Of a stretch of 64,000 bases of DNA, positions 35,460 through 43,284 are shown piece after piece; the first letter of the stretch is position 1; each line of letters begins with the position of its first letter. The notes beneath the pieces were generated by a model. That model was not told the origin of the DNA. It ran no database searches and worked only from the letters and a program-made list of their open reading frames with translations. Made by a program: the position numbers and the translations under genes. The DNA is taken from positions 23,347 through 87,346 of the forward strand of contig CASDSU010000005.1 in assembly GCA_949283575.1 (NCBI GenBank). The letters run 5' to 3'. Source of the DNA: an uncultured Eubacteriales bacterium (GTDB lineage Bacteria > Bacillota > Clostridia > TANB77 > UBA1234).

Positions 35460-35896
35460 TGAATTACTTTAACTTTGAGAAGAAGCATTGTCCTTTATGC
35501 GGGCATTTGCTTGAGCGTTATCCAAATAACGGAGCGCCTTTAATCAACGAAGATGTGTGCCTAGACTGCAATAACAAGATTATCCTTCCTTACCGATATT
35601 TCCTTGCTACCTATAAAGTCAATTCAAACGCGATGCTCATTAGGGATGGAAAGATAAAACTTATTAAGACTAGCGACGATAACTTCAAACTTAGCGATAT
35701 CGAGCTTTATCTTAAGAGGAACTTCACGCTTAAAAACAACGCGAAATTAGGCCTCACGTTCGCTTTTATTAAGGGTATGGAACAAGAAGCCAATGACCTA
35801 AATTTAGTAGCACTAAAAGCCTTAAAAGCGCCTAATTTTAAAAGTGTGATGGTAATTCCTACTAGGCTTTTGAAAGGAGTTAAATTAAATGAATAA
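35459..35896 (+). CDS. Zinc-ribbon protein, unknown
   Basis: 145 residues from the ATG at 35459 behind GAGGAGG, overlapping the previous stop. The N-terminus has CPLCG and, 23 residues on, CLDC, a four-Cys zinc ribbon, followed by a mixed region without known motif. Its end overlaps the small terminase gene, and codon use returns to the AT-rich phage style near its C-terminus, marking the right edge of the cassette. Confidence 0.6.
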   Translation: MNYFNFEKKHCPLCGHLLERYPNNGAPLINEDVCLDCNNKIILPYRYFLATYKVNSNAMLIRDGKIKLIKTSDDNFKLSDIELYLKRNFTLKNNAKLGLTFAFIKGMEQEANDLNLVALKALKAPNFKSVMVIPTRLLKGVKLNE

Positions 35897-36239
35897 TAAT
35901 GAGACTAATACATGTGTTTATAAAGAGTATGAGAGGCTAAAAGTCCTCTTTTTAAGTGGTAATGAAGATAAACTTCCTTTAGTTGATGAGCTTCTTAAAA
36001 AGGTGGCATTTCTTACTGTTGAACTTAGAGGATTAGAAAAGACAATCAAGAAACAAGGGACTGTTCAAGTTTCCAATAAAGGAACAACGAGAACTAATCC
36101 TAATTTAAAGTCCTATCTATCAATGTTAAGTGTCTATCAAGGAATTATTAAAACTTTAAATTCGATACTAGATATAGATGTAAGTGAAGAAGATGATGCC
36201 TTTGATGAATTTATGAAGAAAGCCATAGAAGAAAGATGA
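35889..36239 (+). CDS. Terminase small subunit, P27 family
   Basis: 116 residues. The pattern ELRGLEKTIKKQGTVQVSNKG, NPNLKSYLSMLSVYQGIIKTL is that of P27-type small terminases: central helix pair, Gly-rich turn and a conserved NP before the last helix. It should recognise the packaging start on phage DNA and load the large subunit, whose gene overlaps by four bases. Confidence 0.85.
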   Translation: MNNNETNTCVYKEYERLKVLFLSGNEDKLPLVDELLKKVAFLTVELRGLEKTIKKQGTVQVSNKGTTRTNPNLKSYLSMLSVYQGIIKTLNSILDIDVSEEDDAFDEFMKKAIEER

Positions 36240-37894
36240 AAAACTACTTTTTAGAGTATTACGAGAAAGTAAAAAGTGGAGAGATTTTAGTTGGTAAGGA
36301 GTTAATGAAAACTCTTGATAATTTATATAAAGACCTTGCTAATCCTAGATATTTCTTTGATTTAAAGCCTGGTTCTATTCGTATAGATTTTATTGAGACA
36401 TTTTGTAACCACACTAAATCTCCATTTAACGGACTTCCTTTTAAACTCACCTTGTGGGAGAAGGCTTTTCTTCAAGTAAGTTATGGTTTTAAGATGAGCG
36501 ATACTAAGCTAAGAAGATTTAATGAAGTCATACTACTTATTGCTAGAAAGAATGGTAAAACTACCTTTATTGCTGGAATTGATCTAGCGGAGTTCTTTTT
36601 ATCTAGAGGAGTGGATATCGTCTGTGCATCTAACACATCAGAACAGGCAAACATCCTATTTGATGAGATAAACAACATGAGGGAAGCAAGTCCAACGTTA
36701 GAGAAGAGGACAAGCAAGAACATCTTCTGCATCAAGTTTGGAAAGAAAAATGATAAGAGAAGTTCACTCAATAAATCTAAGATTAAAAAGATGTCTGCTC
36801 AATCGAAAAATAAGGATGGTTATAACATTGAGGTCGGTTGTATTGATGAAGTTCATGAAATGACCGATAGCAAAGTTTATGACGCAATTAAGCAATCTCA
36901 ATCAACTAAGAAAGAACCTCTTATTTTTATTATCACAACTGAAGGTGTAACAGTAGGAGGCTTTCTAGATAGTAAGCTTGAATATGCTAGGAAGATTATA
37001 AATGGAGAGATCGAGGACGAACGTGTGCTTCCTTGGCTTTATACCCAGGACTCGCAGGAGGAGATCTTTAGCGATCCCAAGACCTGGATAAAGTCCAATC
37101 CTTCATTAGGAGAGATTAAGCAGATGTCATATCTTGAAGACCTGATGAACAAATCTAAAAACGACTTAGCGACTAGAGTTACGATGCTTTGTAAAGACTT
37201 TAATATCAAACAAACTGAAGATGGTTCATGGCTTAACTTTAAAGATATTGAAAACAAAGATACATTTAAGATTGATGATTTAAGAGGAAGTTATGCTATT
37301 GGTGGAGTTGACCTATCTTCAACTACCGACCTTACTTGTGCAGTTCTTTATGTTGAAAAGGAAGGTAAGAAATATTTAATCTCTCATTTCTTTATGCCTA
37401 GTGATGTTTTAAAAGAGAGAATCCAAGAAGATAGTGTTCCTTATGACATTTGGGTAGAAAAAGGATACATTACTTTAACTGACGGTTCTCAAAATGATTT
37501 TAGTTTAGTAACTCAGTGGTTTAGATCGATGATTGATAAATATGATATTAGACCACTTTGGGTTGGCTATGATCCATGGAACTCACAATATTGGGTTAAA
37601 GAAATGGAAGATATGGGCTTTGAAATGGAGAAGATAAGACAAGGTGTTTATACACTTAGTGAACCTATGAAGCAGCTTGAAGCAGACTTAAGAAATCACG
37701 CTTTAAGCTATAACAACAATCCAATTATTAAATGGTGTTTAGCTAACACTCAGGCTAAGGTTGATGTAAATGGAAATATCCAACCATCAAAGCTAAACTC
37801 AAGACTAAAAAGAATAGATGGAACAGTAGCAACAATAATAGCCTATGCAACACTTACTAGGTACAAGTTAGATTATGAAACAATGGTGAAATAA
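36236..37894 (+). CDS. Terminase large subunit
   Basis: 552 residues. The ATPase domain has the Walker A variant LLIARKNGKTTFIAG and Walker B VGCIDEVHE with the catalytic Glu. GVDLSSTTDLTCAVL begins the RNase H-like nuclease domain with its first Asp, and WVGYDPWNS gives the next. It packages DNA into proheads and cuts it. A short patch near 37020-37110 is visibly richer in G and C than its surroundings, a sign of mosaic exchange. Confidence 0.95.
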   Translation: MKNYFLEYYEKVKSGEILVGKELMKTLDNLYKDLANPRYFFDLKPGSIRIDFIETFCNHTKSPFNGLPFKLTLWEKAFLQVSYGFKMSDTKLRRFNEVILLIARKNGKTTFIAGIDLAEFFLSRGVDIVCASNTSEQANILFDEINNMREASPTLEKRTSKNIFCIKFGKKNDKRSSLNKSKIKKMSAQSKNKDGYNIEVGCIDEVHEMTDSKVYDAIKQSQSTKKEPLIFIITTEGVTVGGFLDSKLEYARKIINGEIEDERVLPWLYTQDSQEEIFSDPKTWIKSNPSLGEIKQMSYLEDLMNKSKNDLATRVTMLCKDFNIKQTEDGSWLNFKDIENKDTFKIDDLRGSYAIGGVDLSSTTDLTCAVLYVEKEGKKYLISHFFMPSDVLKERIQEDSVPYDIWVEKGYITLTDGSQNDFSLVTQWFRSMIDKYDIRPLWVGYDPWNSQYWVKEMEDMGFEMEKIRQGVYTLSEPMKQLEADLRNHALSYNNNPIIKWCLANTQAKVDVNGNIQPSKLNSRLKRIDGTVATIIAYATLTRYKLDYETMVK

Positions 37895-37914
37895 TAAAAA
37901 GGAGGAGTTTCTGC

Positions 37915-39165
37915 GTGATTTTTAAAAGAAAAAAGAAAAAAATAGAGAATTTTGATGCTATTGGTTTGATTAATGATATCGCTCTTCCTTTGACGCCATT
38001 CGGAGGGAAGATAACAAACTCGGATGTCGTCCTTATATGTATCGATAGGATAGCAAGTCAATGCGCAAAGCTTAAAGGAAGATGTATTAAAAGAAGTGAA
38101 GATGGAATTATTATGGAGAGGAACAAAAGCCTCTCTTTTTTATTGAAGTCAAAGCCAAATGAATACATGACGCCTTATCAGTTCATCTATAAGGTGGTAA
38201 GTTTGCTATTGCTTAACGACAATGCGTTTGTTTATCCACTTTACGATAGGGAGACGTTCGAACTTAAATCGTTATATCCGCTCAATCCGATAATCGTCGA
38301 GCCCATCGTTGACAAGTCCGAAATCTATTACTTGAAGTTCTACTTTGAAAGCGGTGAGTCGTTTATCCTTCCCAAAGAAAACGTGATACACCTTCGTAGA
38401 TTCTATACGAGTAATGACATCTTTGGAGGAAGTGGAAGCAAGTCAAGCCATGAAGCCTTGCTTAAGACACTTGGTATAAATGATGCCTTACTTCAAGGAG
38501 TAGAAAAGGCAGTCTTTAGTTCGTTTCAAATTAAAGGCATCTTAAAACTTAATGGTCTTTTAAAAGAAGAAGATAGGAACAAAGCTGTTGAGTCATTTAA
38601 TAGAGCACTTGAAGGTTCATCTAAAAACAAATCTTCAATCGTTCCTATGGATTTAAAAAGCGAGTATGTTCCTATTTCTTTAGATCCTAAACTTGTTGAT
38701 AAAGATACACTTAATTTCATTCAATCTAAGATTCTTGACTATTTTGGAGTAAGCCTTCCAGTGTTTTCTAACTCTTATAACGAGAATGAATTTAATGCAT
38801 TTTATGAAACGACAATTGAGCCTCTAGCTATTCAACTTAGTGAGGCTTTTTCTTTAGGTCTTTTAACAGATAACGAACTTAAAAATGGAACGGAAATAAT
38901 CTTCTATTCCGAAAGACTTCAATATGCAAGCTGGACTACAAAGGTATCGGCAATAGAGAAGCTCATGTCACTTGGTCTTATGTCAATAAATGAATGTAGA
39001 GGACTACTTGGACTTGAGCCGATAGAAGGAGGTAACAAGAGGCTTCAATCTCTTAATTTTGTTGATAGCGATAAGGCCAATAAATATCAAATTGGTGAAG
39101 AAGAAAAGGAGGAAAACTTAGATGATAAAGGAAACAAGAACAGCAACTTTAAACCTAACAAGTAA
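37915..39165 (+). CDS. Portal protein, HK97 family
   Basis: 416 residues from a GTG at 37915 behind AGGAGGAG. NDIALPLTPFGGKITNSD and VVSLLLLNDNAFVYPLYDR match HK97-type portals, as does LRRFYTSNDIFGGSG. The protein forms the 12-subunit DNA gate. The first 170 codons are GC-richer than the rest, continuing the mosaic pattern seen in the terminase gene. The gene overlaps the protease by 44 bases. Confidence 0.93.
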   Translation: MIFKRKKKKIENFDAIGLINDIALPLTPFGGKITNSDVVLICIDRIASQCAKLKGRCIKRSEDGIIMERNKSLSFLLKSKPNEYMTPYQFIYKVVSLLLLNDNAFVYPLYDRETFELKSLYPLNPIIVEPIVDKSEIYYLKFYFESGESFILPKENVIHLRRFYTSNDIFGGSGSKSSHEALLKTLGINDALLQGVEKAVFSSFQIKGILKLNGLLKEEDRNKAVESFNRALEGSSKNKSSIVPMDLKSEYVPISLDPKLVDKDTLNFIQSKILDYFGVSLPVFSNSYNENEFNAFYETTIEPLAIQLSEAFSLGLLTDNELKNGTEIIFYSERLQYASWTTKVSAIEKLMSLGLMSINECRGLLGLEPIEGGNKRLQSLNFVDSDKANKYQIGEEEKEENLDDKGNKNSNFKPNK

Positions 39166-39724
39166 TGATGAAAACAAAATGATACTTGAAGGTTATGCGA
39201 TTGTATTTAATGAGGAAACTTTAATAGGGGATGCAAAGCGAGGTTTTAGAGAAATGATTATGCCTAACGCTTTAATTAACACCTCAATGAAAGACGTCCC
39301 TCTTAAATATAATCACATGGATAACTTTCTAGTGATTGCTAGAACTAAAAACGGCTCGCTTAAGCTAGAAGTTGATGATAAAGGCTTAAAAATAAGAGCC
39401 GAGTTACTTGATACTCAAACAAATAAAGACATCTACAAAATGGTTCAAAATGGACTCTTAGATAAGATGTCTTTTGCTTTTACTGTCGCTTGCCAGGAAT
39501 GGGATAGAAGTGGCGATGTTCCACTAAGAAAGATTACATCGATTGAGCGTTTATATGACGTTTCTATTGTTGATCTTCCAGCTTATGATGGGACTTCGAT
39601 TTATTCTCGCTCGCTTGATTTCGTGGAGTCGGAATTAAGGGCTATGGATTTAGCTAAAGAGAATGAAAAGAAAGAACTTATAAGGCGAAGAATAAATTTA
39701 AAACTAAAAATTGGAGGTAAATAA
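39122..39724 (+). CDS. Prohead protease, HK97 family
   Basis: 200 residues. LEGYAIVFNEETLIGDA is the family's opening strand, PLKYNHMDNFLVIAR holds the catalytic His and MSFAFTV the catalytic Ser; DVSIVDLPAYDGTSI is the conserved closing motif. It trims the scaffold portion of the capsid protein during maturation. Start behind AAGGAGGAAA inside the portal gene. Confidence 0.93.
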   Translation: MIKETRTATLNLTSNDENKMILEGYAIVFNEETLIGDAKRGFREMIMPNALINTSMKDVPLKYNHMDNFLVIARTKNGSLKLEVDDKGLKIRAELLDTQTNKDIYKMVQNGLLDKMSFAFTVACQEWDRSGDVPLRKITSIERLYDVSIVDLPAYDGTSIYSRSLDFVESELRAMDLAKENEKKELIRRRINLKLKIGGK

Positions 39725-39728
39725 AGAT

Positions 39729-40880
39729 ATGAACTTAGTTTTAAGAAAAAAAGAAATTGAAGATAGACTTACTGAAATTAGAGGTATGGTCGAAAAAGAA
39801 GAAGATATGAAAAAACTTGAAGAAATGGAAAAAGAAACCGATAAACTTCAAGAGGAAAGAAGCATGATTGAAAAGAAAATGTCTTTAACTAAAATGACAG
39901 AAATTCATATGATTTCTACTAAAAACAATGCAGAACAAAGAGATATTTTAGAAAAACGTGGTAAAGACTTAATGGAAAATAGAACTATTAAAGTTTCTAG
40001 TGATGAAGTTTTACTACCTGAACACGTTGATTCAACTTTAGCTCCTTATCCATTTAAGCCAGTCAGCGAGCTTGTTGATAGGGTTCATACCATTAATCTT
40101 CAAGGCGGTGAAACTTATACTAAATCTTATGTCAAATCATACGGTGAAGCTGGAACTACTTTAGAAGGAGCAAGCTATACTGAAACTGAACCTCATTATG
40201 GATATGTTACTATTCCAAAGGTTAAAGTTACTGCCTACACTGAGATTACTGAAGAATTAGAAAAGCTTCCTGCAATTAATTATCAAGCAGAGGTTATTAA
40301 AAACATCAACATCTCTTTAAGAAAGAAAATCTCTCAACAAATCATTAAAGGCGATGGAACTACTAATAACTTTACTGGTATTTTCTCTGATAAGGCAGAT
40401 GCTTTAAAAGATCAAGCTGATTTAGAGATTAATGCAATTGATGAAAACACCCTTGATGATATCGCTTTTGCTTATGGTGGAGATGAAGCAATCGAAAATG
40501 GTGCTTGTCTTATCATCAATAAAAACGATTTAAGAGCCTTTGCTAAACTTAGAACCAAAGAAGGAAGAAAAGTCCATAATATCGATTACGTTAATCAAAC
40601 AATCGACGGCATCCCTTATGTTTTAAATGGCAATTGTAGTGCCTTAAGTGATCCATCAACTGGTACAGGAACTTACTGCATTGCTTATGGTTCATTACTT
40701 AACTATGAAGTCCCTATCTTCTCTAACGTTGAGATTGGAAAGAGCACGGACTATAAATTTAAAGACGGCATCATTTGTTATAAGGCTAGTGTCTTTACTG
40801 GCGGTAATGTTGTCGGTTATAAAGGCTTTGTAAGAGTTAAAAAAGGTGAGGCAACTCCAGTCAGTGAACCTACTGAATAA
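39729..40880 (+). CDS. Major capsid protein, HK97 fold
   Basis: 383 residues from the ATG at 39729 behind GGAGG; an in-frame TTG at 39711 lies in that site. The first 75 residues are a charged coiled coil, the scaffold (delta) domain removed by the protease. The mature part begins near NAEQRDILEKRG. YTEITEELEKLPAINYQ and GDGTTNNFTGIF are HK97 fold landmarks. Its stop overlaps the next ATG. Confidence 0.93.
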   Translation: MNLVLRKKEIEDRLTEIRGMVEKEEDMKKLEEMEKETDKLQEERSMIEKKMSLTKMTEIHMISTKNNAEQRDILEKRGKDLMENRTIKVSSDEVLLPEHVDSTLAPYPFKPVSELVDRVHTINLQGGETYTKSYVKSYGEAGTTLEGASYTETEPHYGYVTIPKVKVTAYTEITEELEKLPAINYQAEVIKNINISLRKKISQQIIKGDGTTNNFTGIFSDKADALKDQADLEINAIDENTLDDIAFAYGGDEAIENGACLIINKNDLRAFAKLRTKEGRKVHNIDYVNQTIDGIPYVLNGNCSALSDPSTGTGTYCIAYGSLLNYEVPIFSNVEIGKSTDYKFKDGIICYKASVFTGGNVVGYKGFVRVKKGEATPVSEPTE

Positions 40881-41158
40881 TGGTTCTTGACCTAGTAAAA
40901 AACTCGCTAGGGATACCGTTAGATAGCCATGAACTTGACGCAGAGTTAAATGCGTTTATTGAAGCAAGTAAGGAGTTACTTAGGGGCAGTGGAGTTAATG
41001 AGAAGTACCTTATTGATGAAGCTGACCCCTTGGTGACTTCTTTTATTCTTATCTATGTTTCTACATCCTTTGGTTTTAAGTCAGATGGAAACTTAAAAGA
41101 GCTACCTAAGCATTTTGATTTTTTGCTAAAACAAATAGCACTCACTAAACATGATTAA
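40880..41158 (+). CDS. Head-tail connector (gp6-like)
   Basis: 92 residues, all helical, beginning with LVKNSLGIPLD, the usual start of HK97 gp6-like connector proteins. Located directly after the capsid gene with overlapping start and stop, as expected for the first ring below the portal. Confidence 0.78.
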   Translation: MVLDLVKNSLGIPLDSHELDAELNAFIEASKELLRGSGVNEKYLIDEADPLVTSFILIYVSTSFGFKSDGNLKELPKHFDFLLKQIALTKHD

Positions 41159-41480
41159 TGCTTTTTCACTTAAAGTAGCTCTATTAAAAGTAAGTGATGC
41201 TACTGATGAATATGGGAAACAAAGATTTGAAATTACTTCAAGTAAAGAGATGATGGCTATTCCAACTAATATCACTAGAAGTGAGTTTTATGAAGCAAGT
41301 AGAAGTGGCTATAAGGTTTCTAGAATTATCAGGATTAATTCTTTTTTATATCAAGGTGAGAGATACATTTTAATTGATGGCAAGGTCTATAAAGTGATTA
41401 AGACATATGAACTTTCACATTTACTTGAGCTCACTTTGGAAAGTACGAATTTAAAGGTGGAAGGTAAGTGGCTAGTTTAG
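41151..41480 (+). CDS. Head closure / head-tail adaptor
   Basis: 109 residues with many beta strands (RIIRINSFLYQGERYILIDGKVYKV, residues about 60-85). Order, size and fold type fit the phage head-tail joining (SPP1 gp16-like) family. It should plug the portal channel and dock the tail. Overlaps both neighbours. Confidence 0.75.
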   Translation: MINAFSLKVALLKVSDATDEYGKQRFEITSSKEMMAIPTNITRSEFYEASRSGYKVSRIIRINSFLYQGERYILIDGKVYKVIKTYELSHLLELTLESTNLKVEGKWLV

Positions 41481-41854
41481 ATGATTTCACTTTAAAGATA
41501 AGTGAGCTGATTGAAAAGTTTCTTGATTTTGATAAAGAACTAGACGAAGTACTAGAAAAAACGGCTGAGGACATCATAAGCGATATTAAAGAAACTGCTC
41601 CGATAGGAAATTCAAACGAGCATTTAAAAGATAGTTTTACGATGCTTAAAGAAGGGACAAAGGTAAACAAAAGCGTGACTATTTACTCAAAAAGTAAAGG
41701 AAGGCTTGTCCATCTTATCGAGTTTGGTTTTGTCCATCGAAGCGGTAGATTTGTTTCAGCTAGGCCTTTTTTAAGACCAAGTTATGAAAAAGAAGCACCT
41801 AAGATGGAAGAAAAGATAAAGGAGGCGATTAAAAATGCAGCTAACAAAACTTAA
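41468..41854 (+). CDS. HK97 gp10-like tail-joining protein
   Basis: 128 residues from a GTG at 41468 behind GGTGGAAGG. ETAPIGNSNEHLKDSF, VHLIEFGFVHRSGRFVSARPFLRP is the family pattern: the H-L-x-E-F-G strand and the ARPFLRP motif are diagnostic. It belongs to the tail-terminator or neck region. Confidence 0.88.
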   Translation: MASLDDFTLKISELIEKFLDFDKELDEVLEKTAEDIISDIKETAPIGNSNEHLKDSFTMLKEGTKVNKSVTIYSKSKGRLVHLIEFGFVHRSGRFVSARPFLRPSYEKEAPKMEEKIKEAIKNAANKT

Positions 41855-42182
41855 AAGCATTTTAGATGAAGTAGCACCTTCTTATTATTTATCTTATTCA
41901 CCACAAGATGTAGAAGAGATAAAGACACCAATTATTGTGTTTTCTAAAATTAACTCGACTTTTAAAGAGTTTTCTGATGATTTAGCAAGTATTAGAACGA
42001 CGCTTTATCAGATTAATTTAATTACAAGTAATGTAAAAGAAGCTGATGTTTTAGCTATGAAACTAGAAGAAATCTTTATAGCAAATGAACTGCCTTTTAC
42101 TCTTACAAGCGAATACTTAAATCAAAACAATACAATCTCAACAATCTATGAAATAAAAATGGAGGAATTTAAACATGTCTAA
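41835..42182 (+). CDS. Tail terminator/completion protein (DUF3168-like)
   Basis: 115 residues. Alpha-beta protein with IIVFSKINSTFKEFSDDLASIRTTLYQINLIT, where a strand pair follows the first helix as in gpU-like tail terminators. Position between the gp10-like gene and the major tail protein supports the call; the sequence motif itself is weak. Confidence 0.72.
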   Translation: MQLTKLKSILDEVAPSYYLSYSPQDVEEIKTPIIVFSKINSTFKEFSDDLASIRTTLYQINLITSNVKEADVLAMKLEEIFIANELPFTLTSEYLNQNNTISTIYEIKMEEFKHV

Positions 42183-42738
42183 TAAAATCACATTTGGCTT
42201 ACGTAATGTTCACTATGCTTTGGCTACTTTTGCTGAAGATACCTGGACATTTGATACACCTAAAGACCTGATAGGTGCACAGGAGTTTTCTAGTGAGCTA
42301 GTTGGAGGGACCACACAAGTTTATGCAGATGATAAGATCTTTCATACTCTTGTTTCAAATAGTGGGGCAACCATCACGCTTAAACTAACTGAACTTTCTG
42401 ATGAATTTAAAAAGGATATTTTTGGTTATGCCTTAGATAGTAACAATAACTTAGTTGAAGTGGTAAACGCTGATGTTAAGACTTTTGCCTTAGGATATGA
42501 AATTCAAGGCGATAGCAAAGCTAGAAGAGTCTGGTATTTCTTATGCACAGCTACACCAGTCGGTCAAGCAACCAAATCAAAAGCAGATTCAATTGAGGCC
42601 AACAGTGTATCTTTAACTATCACTGCTCGTCCTATCGAAGTAAATGATAAGGAAGTTTTAAGAGTCATCGCATCTAAAGGTGACACAAATTATGAGGCTT
42701 TCTTTGATAAGGTTACGCTTCCTACAATCGAGGGATAG
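42175..42738 (+). CDS. Major tail tube protein (phi13 type)
   Basis: 187 residues. NKITFGLRNVHYALAT at the start and QEFSSELVGGTTQVYADD afterwards match the phi13-type major tail protein family of Bacillota siphoviruses. The tube fold is a beta sandwich; no extra Ig-like domain is attached. Start behind GGAGGAA and followed by the chaperone gene. Confidence 0.88.
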   Translation: MSNKITFGLRNVHYALATFAEDTWTFDTPKDLIGAQEFSSELVGGTTQVYADDKIFHTLVSNSGATITLKLTELSDEFKKDIFGYALDSNNNLVEVVNADVKTFALGYEIQGDSKARRVWYFLCTATPVGQATKSKADSIEANSVSLTITARPIEVNDKEVLRVIASKGDTNYEAFFDKVTLPTIEG

Positions 42739-42741
42739 TCT

Positions 42742-43086
42742 ATGGAAAAAGAAGTAATTTTAGGAAATAAGAAGCTCATTTTAAGGAGCAGCCTATATTC
42801 TTTAATCGATTATAAGTCTCGCTTTGGAAGTGAGCTTTTTAATGACATCAAGAAACTAGAAAACACGAAAGAAGAAAACATCACGAATGTTATTGAGATC
42901 ATTTTTAGAATTGTCTTTGTTTTATCAAATCCTAAAGAAAATGAAACTTTTAAAGGGTTTTTAGAAAAACTAGACTTTTCTATTTTAAATGATGCAGCTC
43001 TTTTAACTAATTTAACTAACACTATTGTTGAGCTATTAAAAACAGATAAGAAAGCAGGAGGAAGTAAGGGAGACACCTTTCGATAA
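42742..43086 (+). CDS. Tail assembly chaperone (G protein)
   Basis: 114 residues, helical and acidic, in the position of lambda G. The end reads GGSKGDTFR then TAA. A second open frame continues directly beyond (43082-43267). The last codons are ACC TTT CGA TAA: a slip of the Phe tRNA from TTT to TTC, aided by the rare CGA and the adjacent stop, would give the longer GT form. Confidence 0.8.
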   Translation: MEKEVILGNKKLILRSSLYSLIDYKSRFGSELFNDIKKLENTKEENITNVIEIIFRIVFVLSNPKENETFKGFLEKLDFSILNDAALLTNLTNTIVELLKTDKKAGGSKGDTFR

Positions 43087-43267
43087 TAAGTATTCCTTTT
43101 CTTCTGCGATCATTTTTAACATAGCAAAACTAGGACTATCAATTGAAGACACCAAGCACTTTGACATTGGAACCTATATAGAGCTTATTGAAATTGAAAA
43201 AGAACTCTATAAAGGTGAAACCAATAGAAGAGCGAATCAATCTGATATTGATAGTTTTTTCTTATAG
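43082..43267 (+). CDS. Tail chaperone T extension, reached by +1 frameshift
   Basis: 61 codons without an ATG near the beginning, open immediately beyond the G gene in the +1 frame: DNKYSFSSAIIFNIAKLG and so on to DIDSFFL. The composition is clearly coding and the stop lies 17 bases before the tape measure gene. In siphoviruses the GT fusion binds the tape measure protein. The stretch would otherwise be an unexplained 200-base gap. Confidence 0.72.
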   Translation, partial: DNKYSFSSAIIFNIAKLGLSIEDTKHFDIGTYIELIEIEKELYKGETNRRANQSDIDSFFL

Positions 43268-43284
43268 CGAAAGGAGGTAAATAA

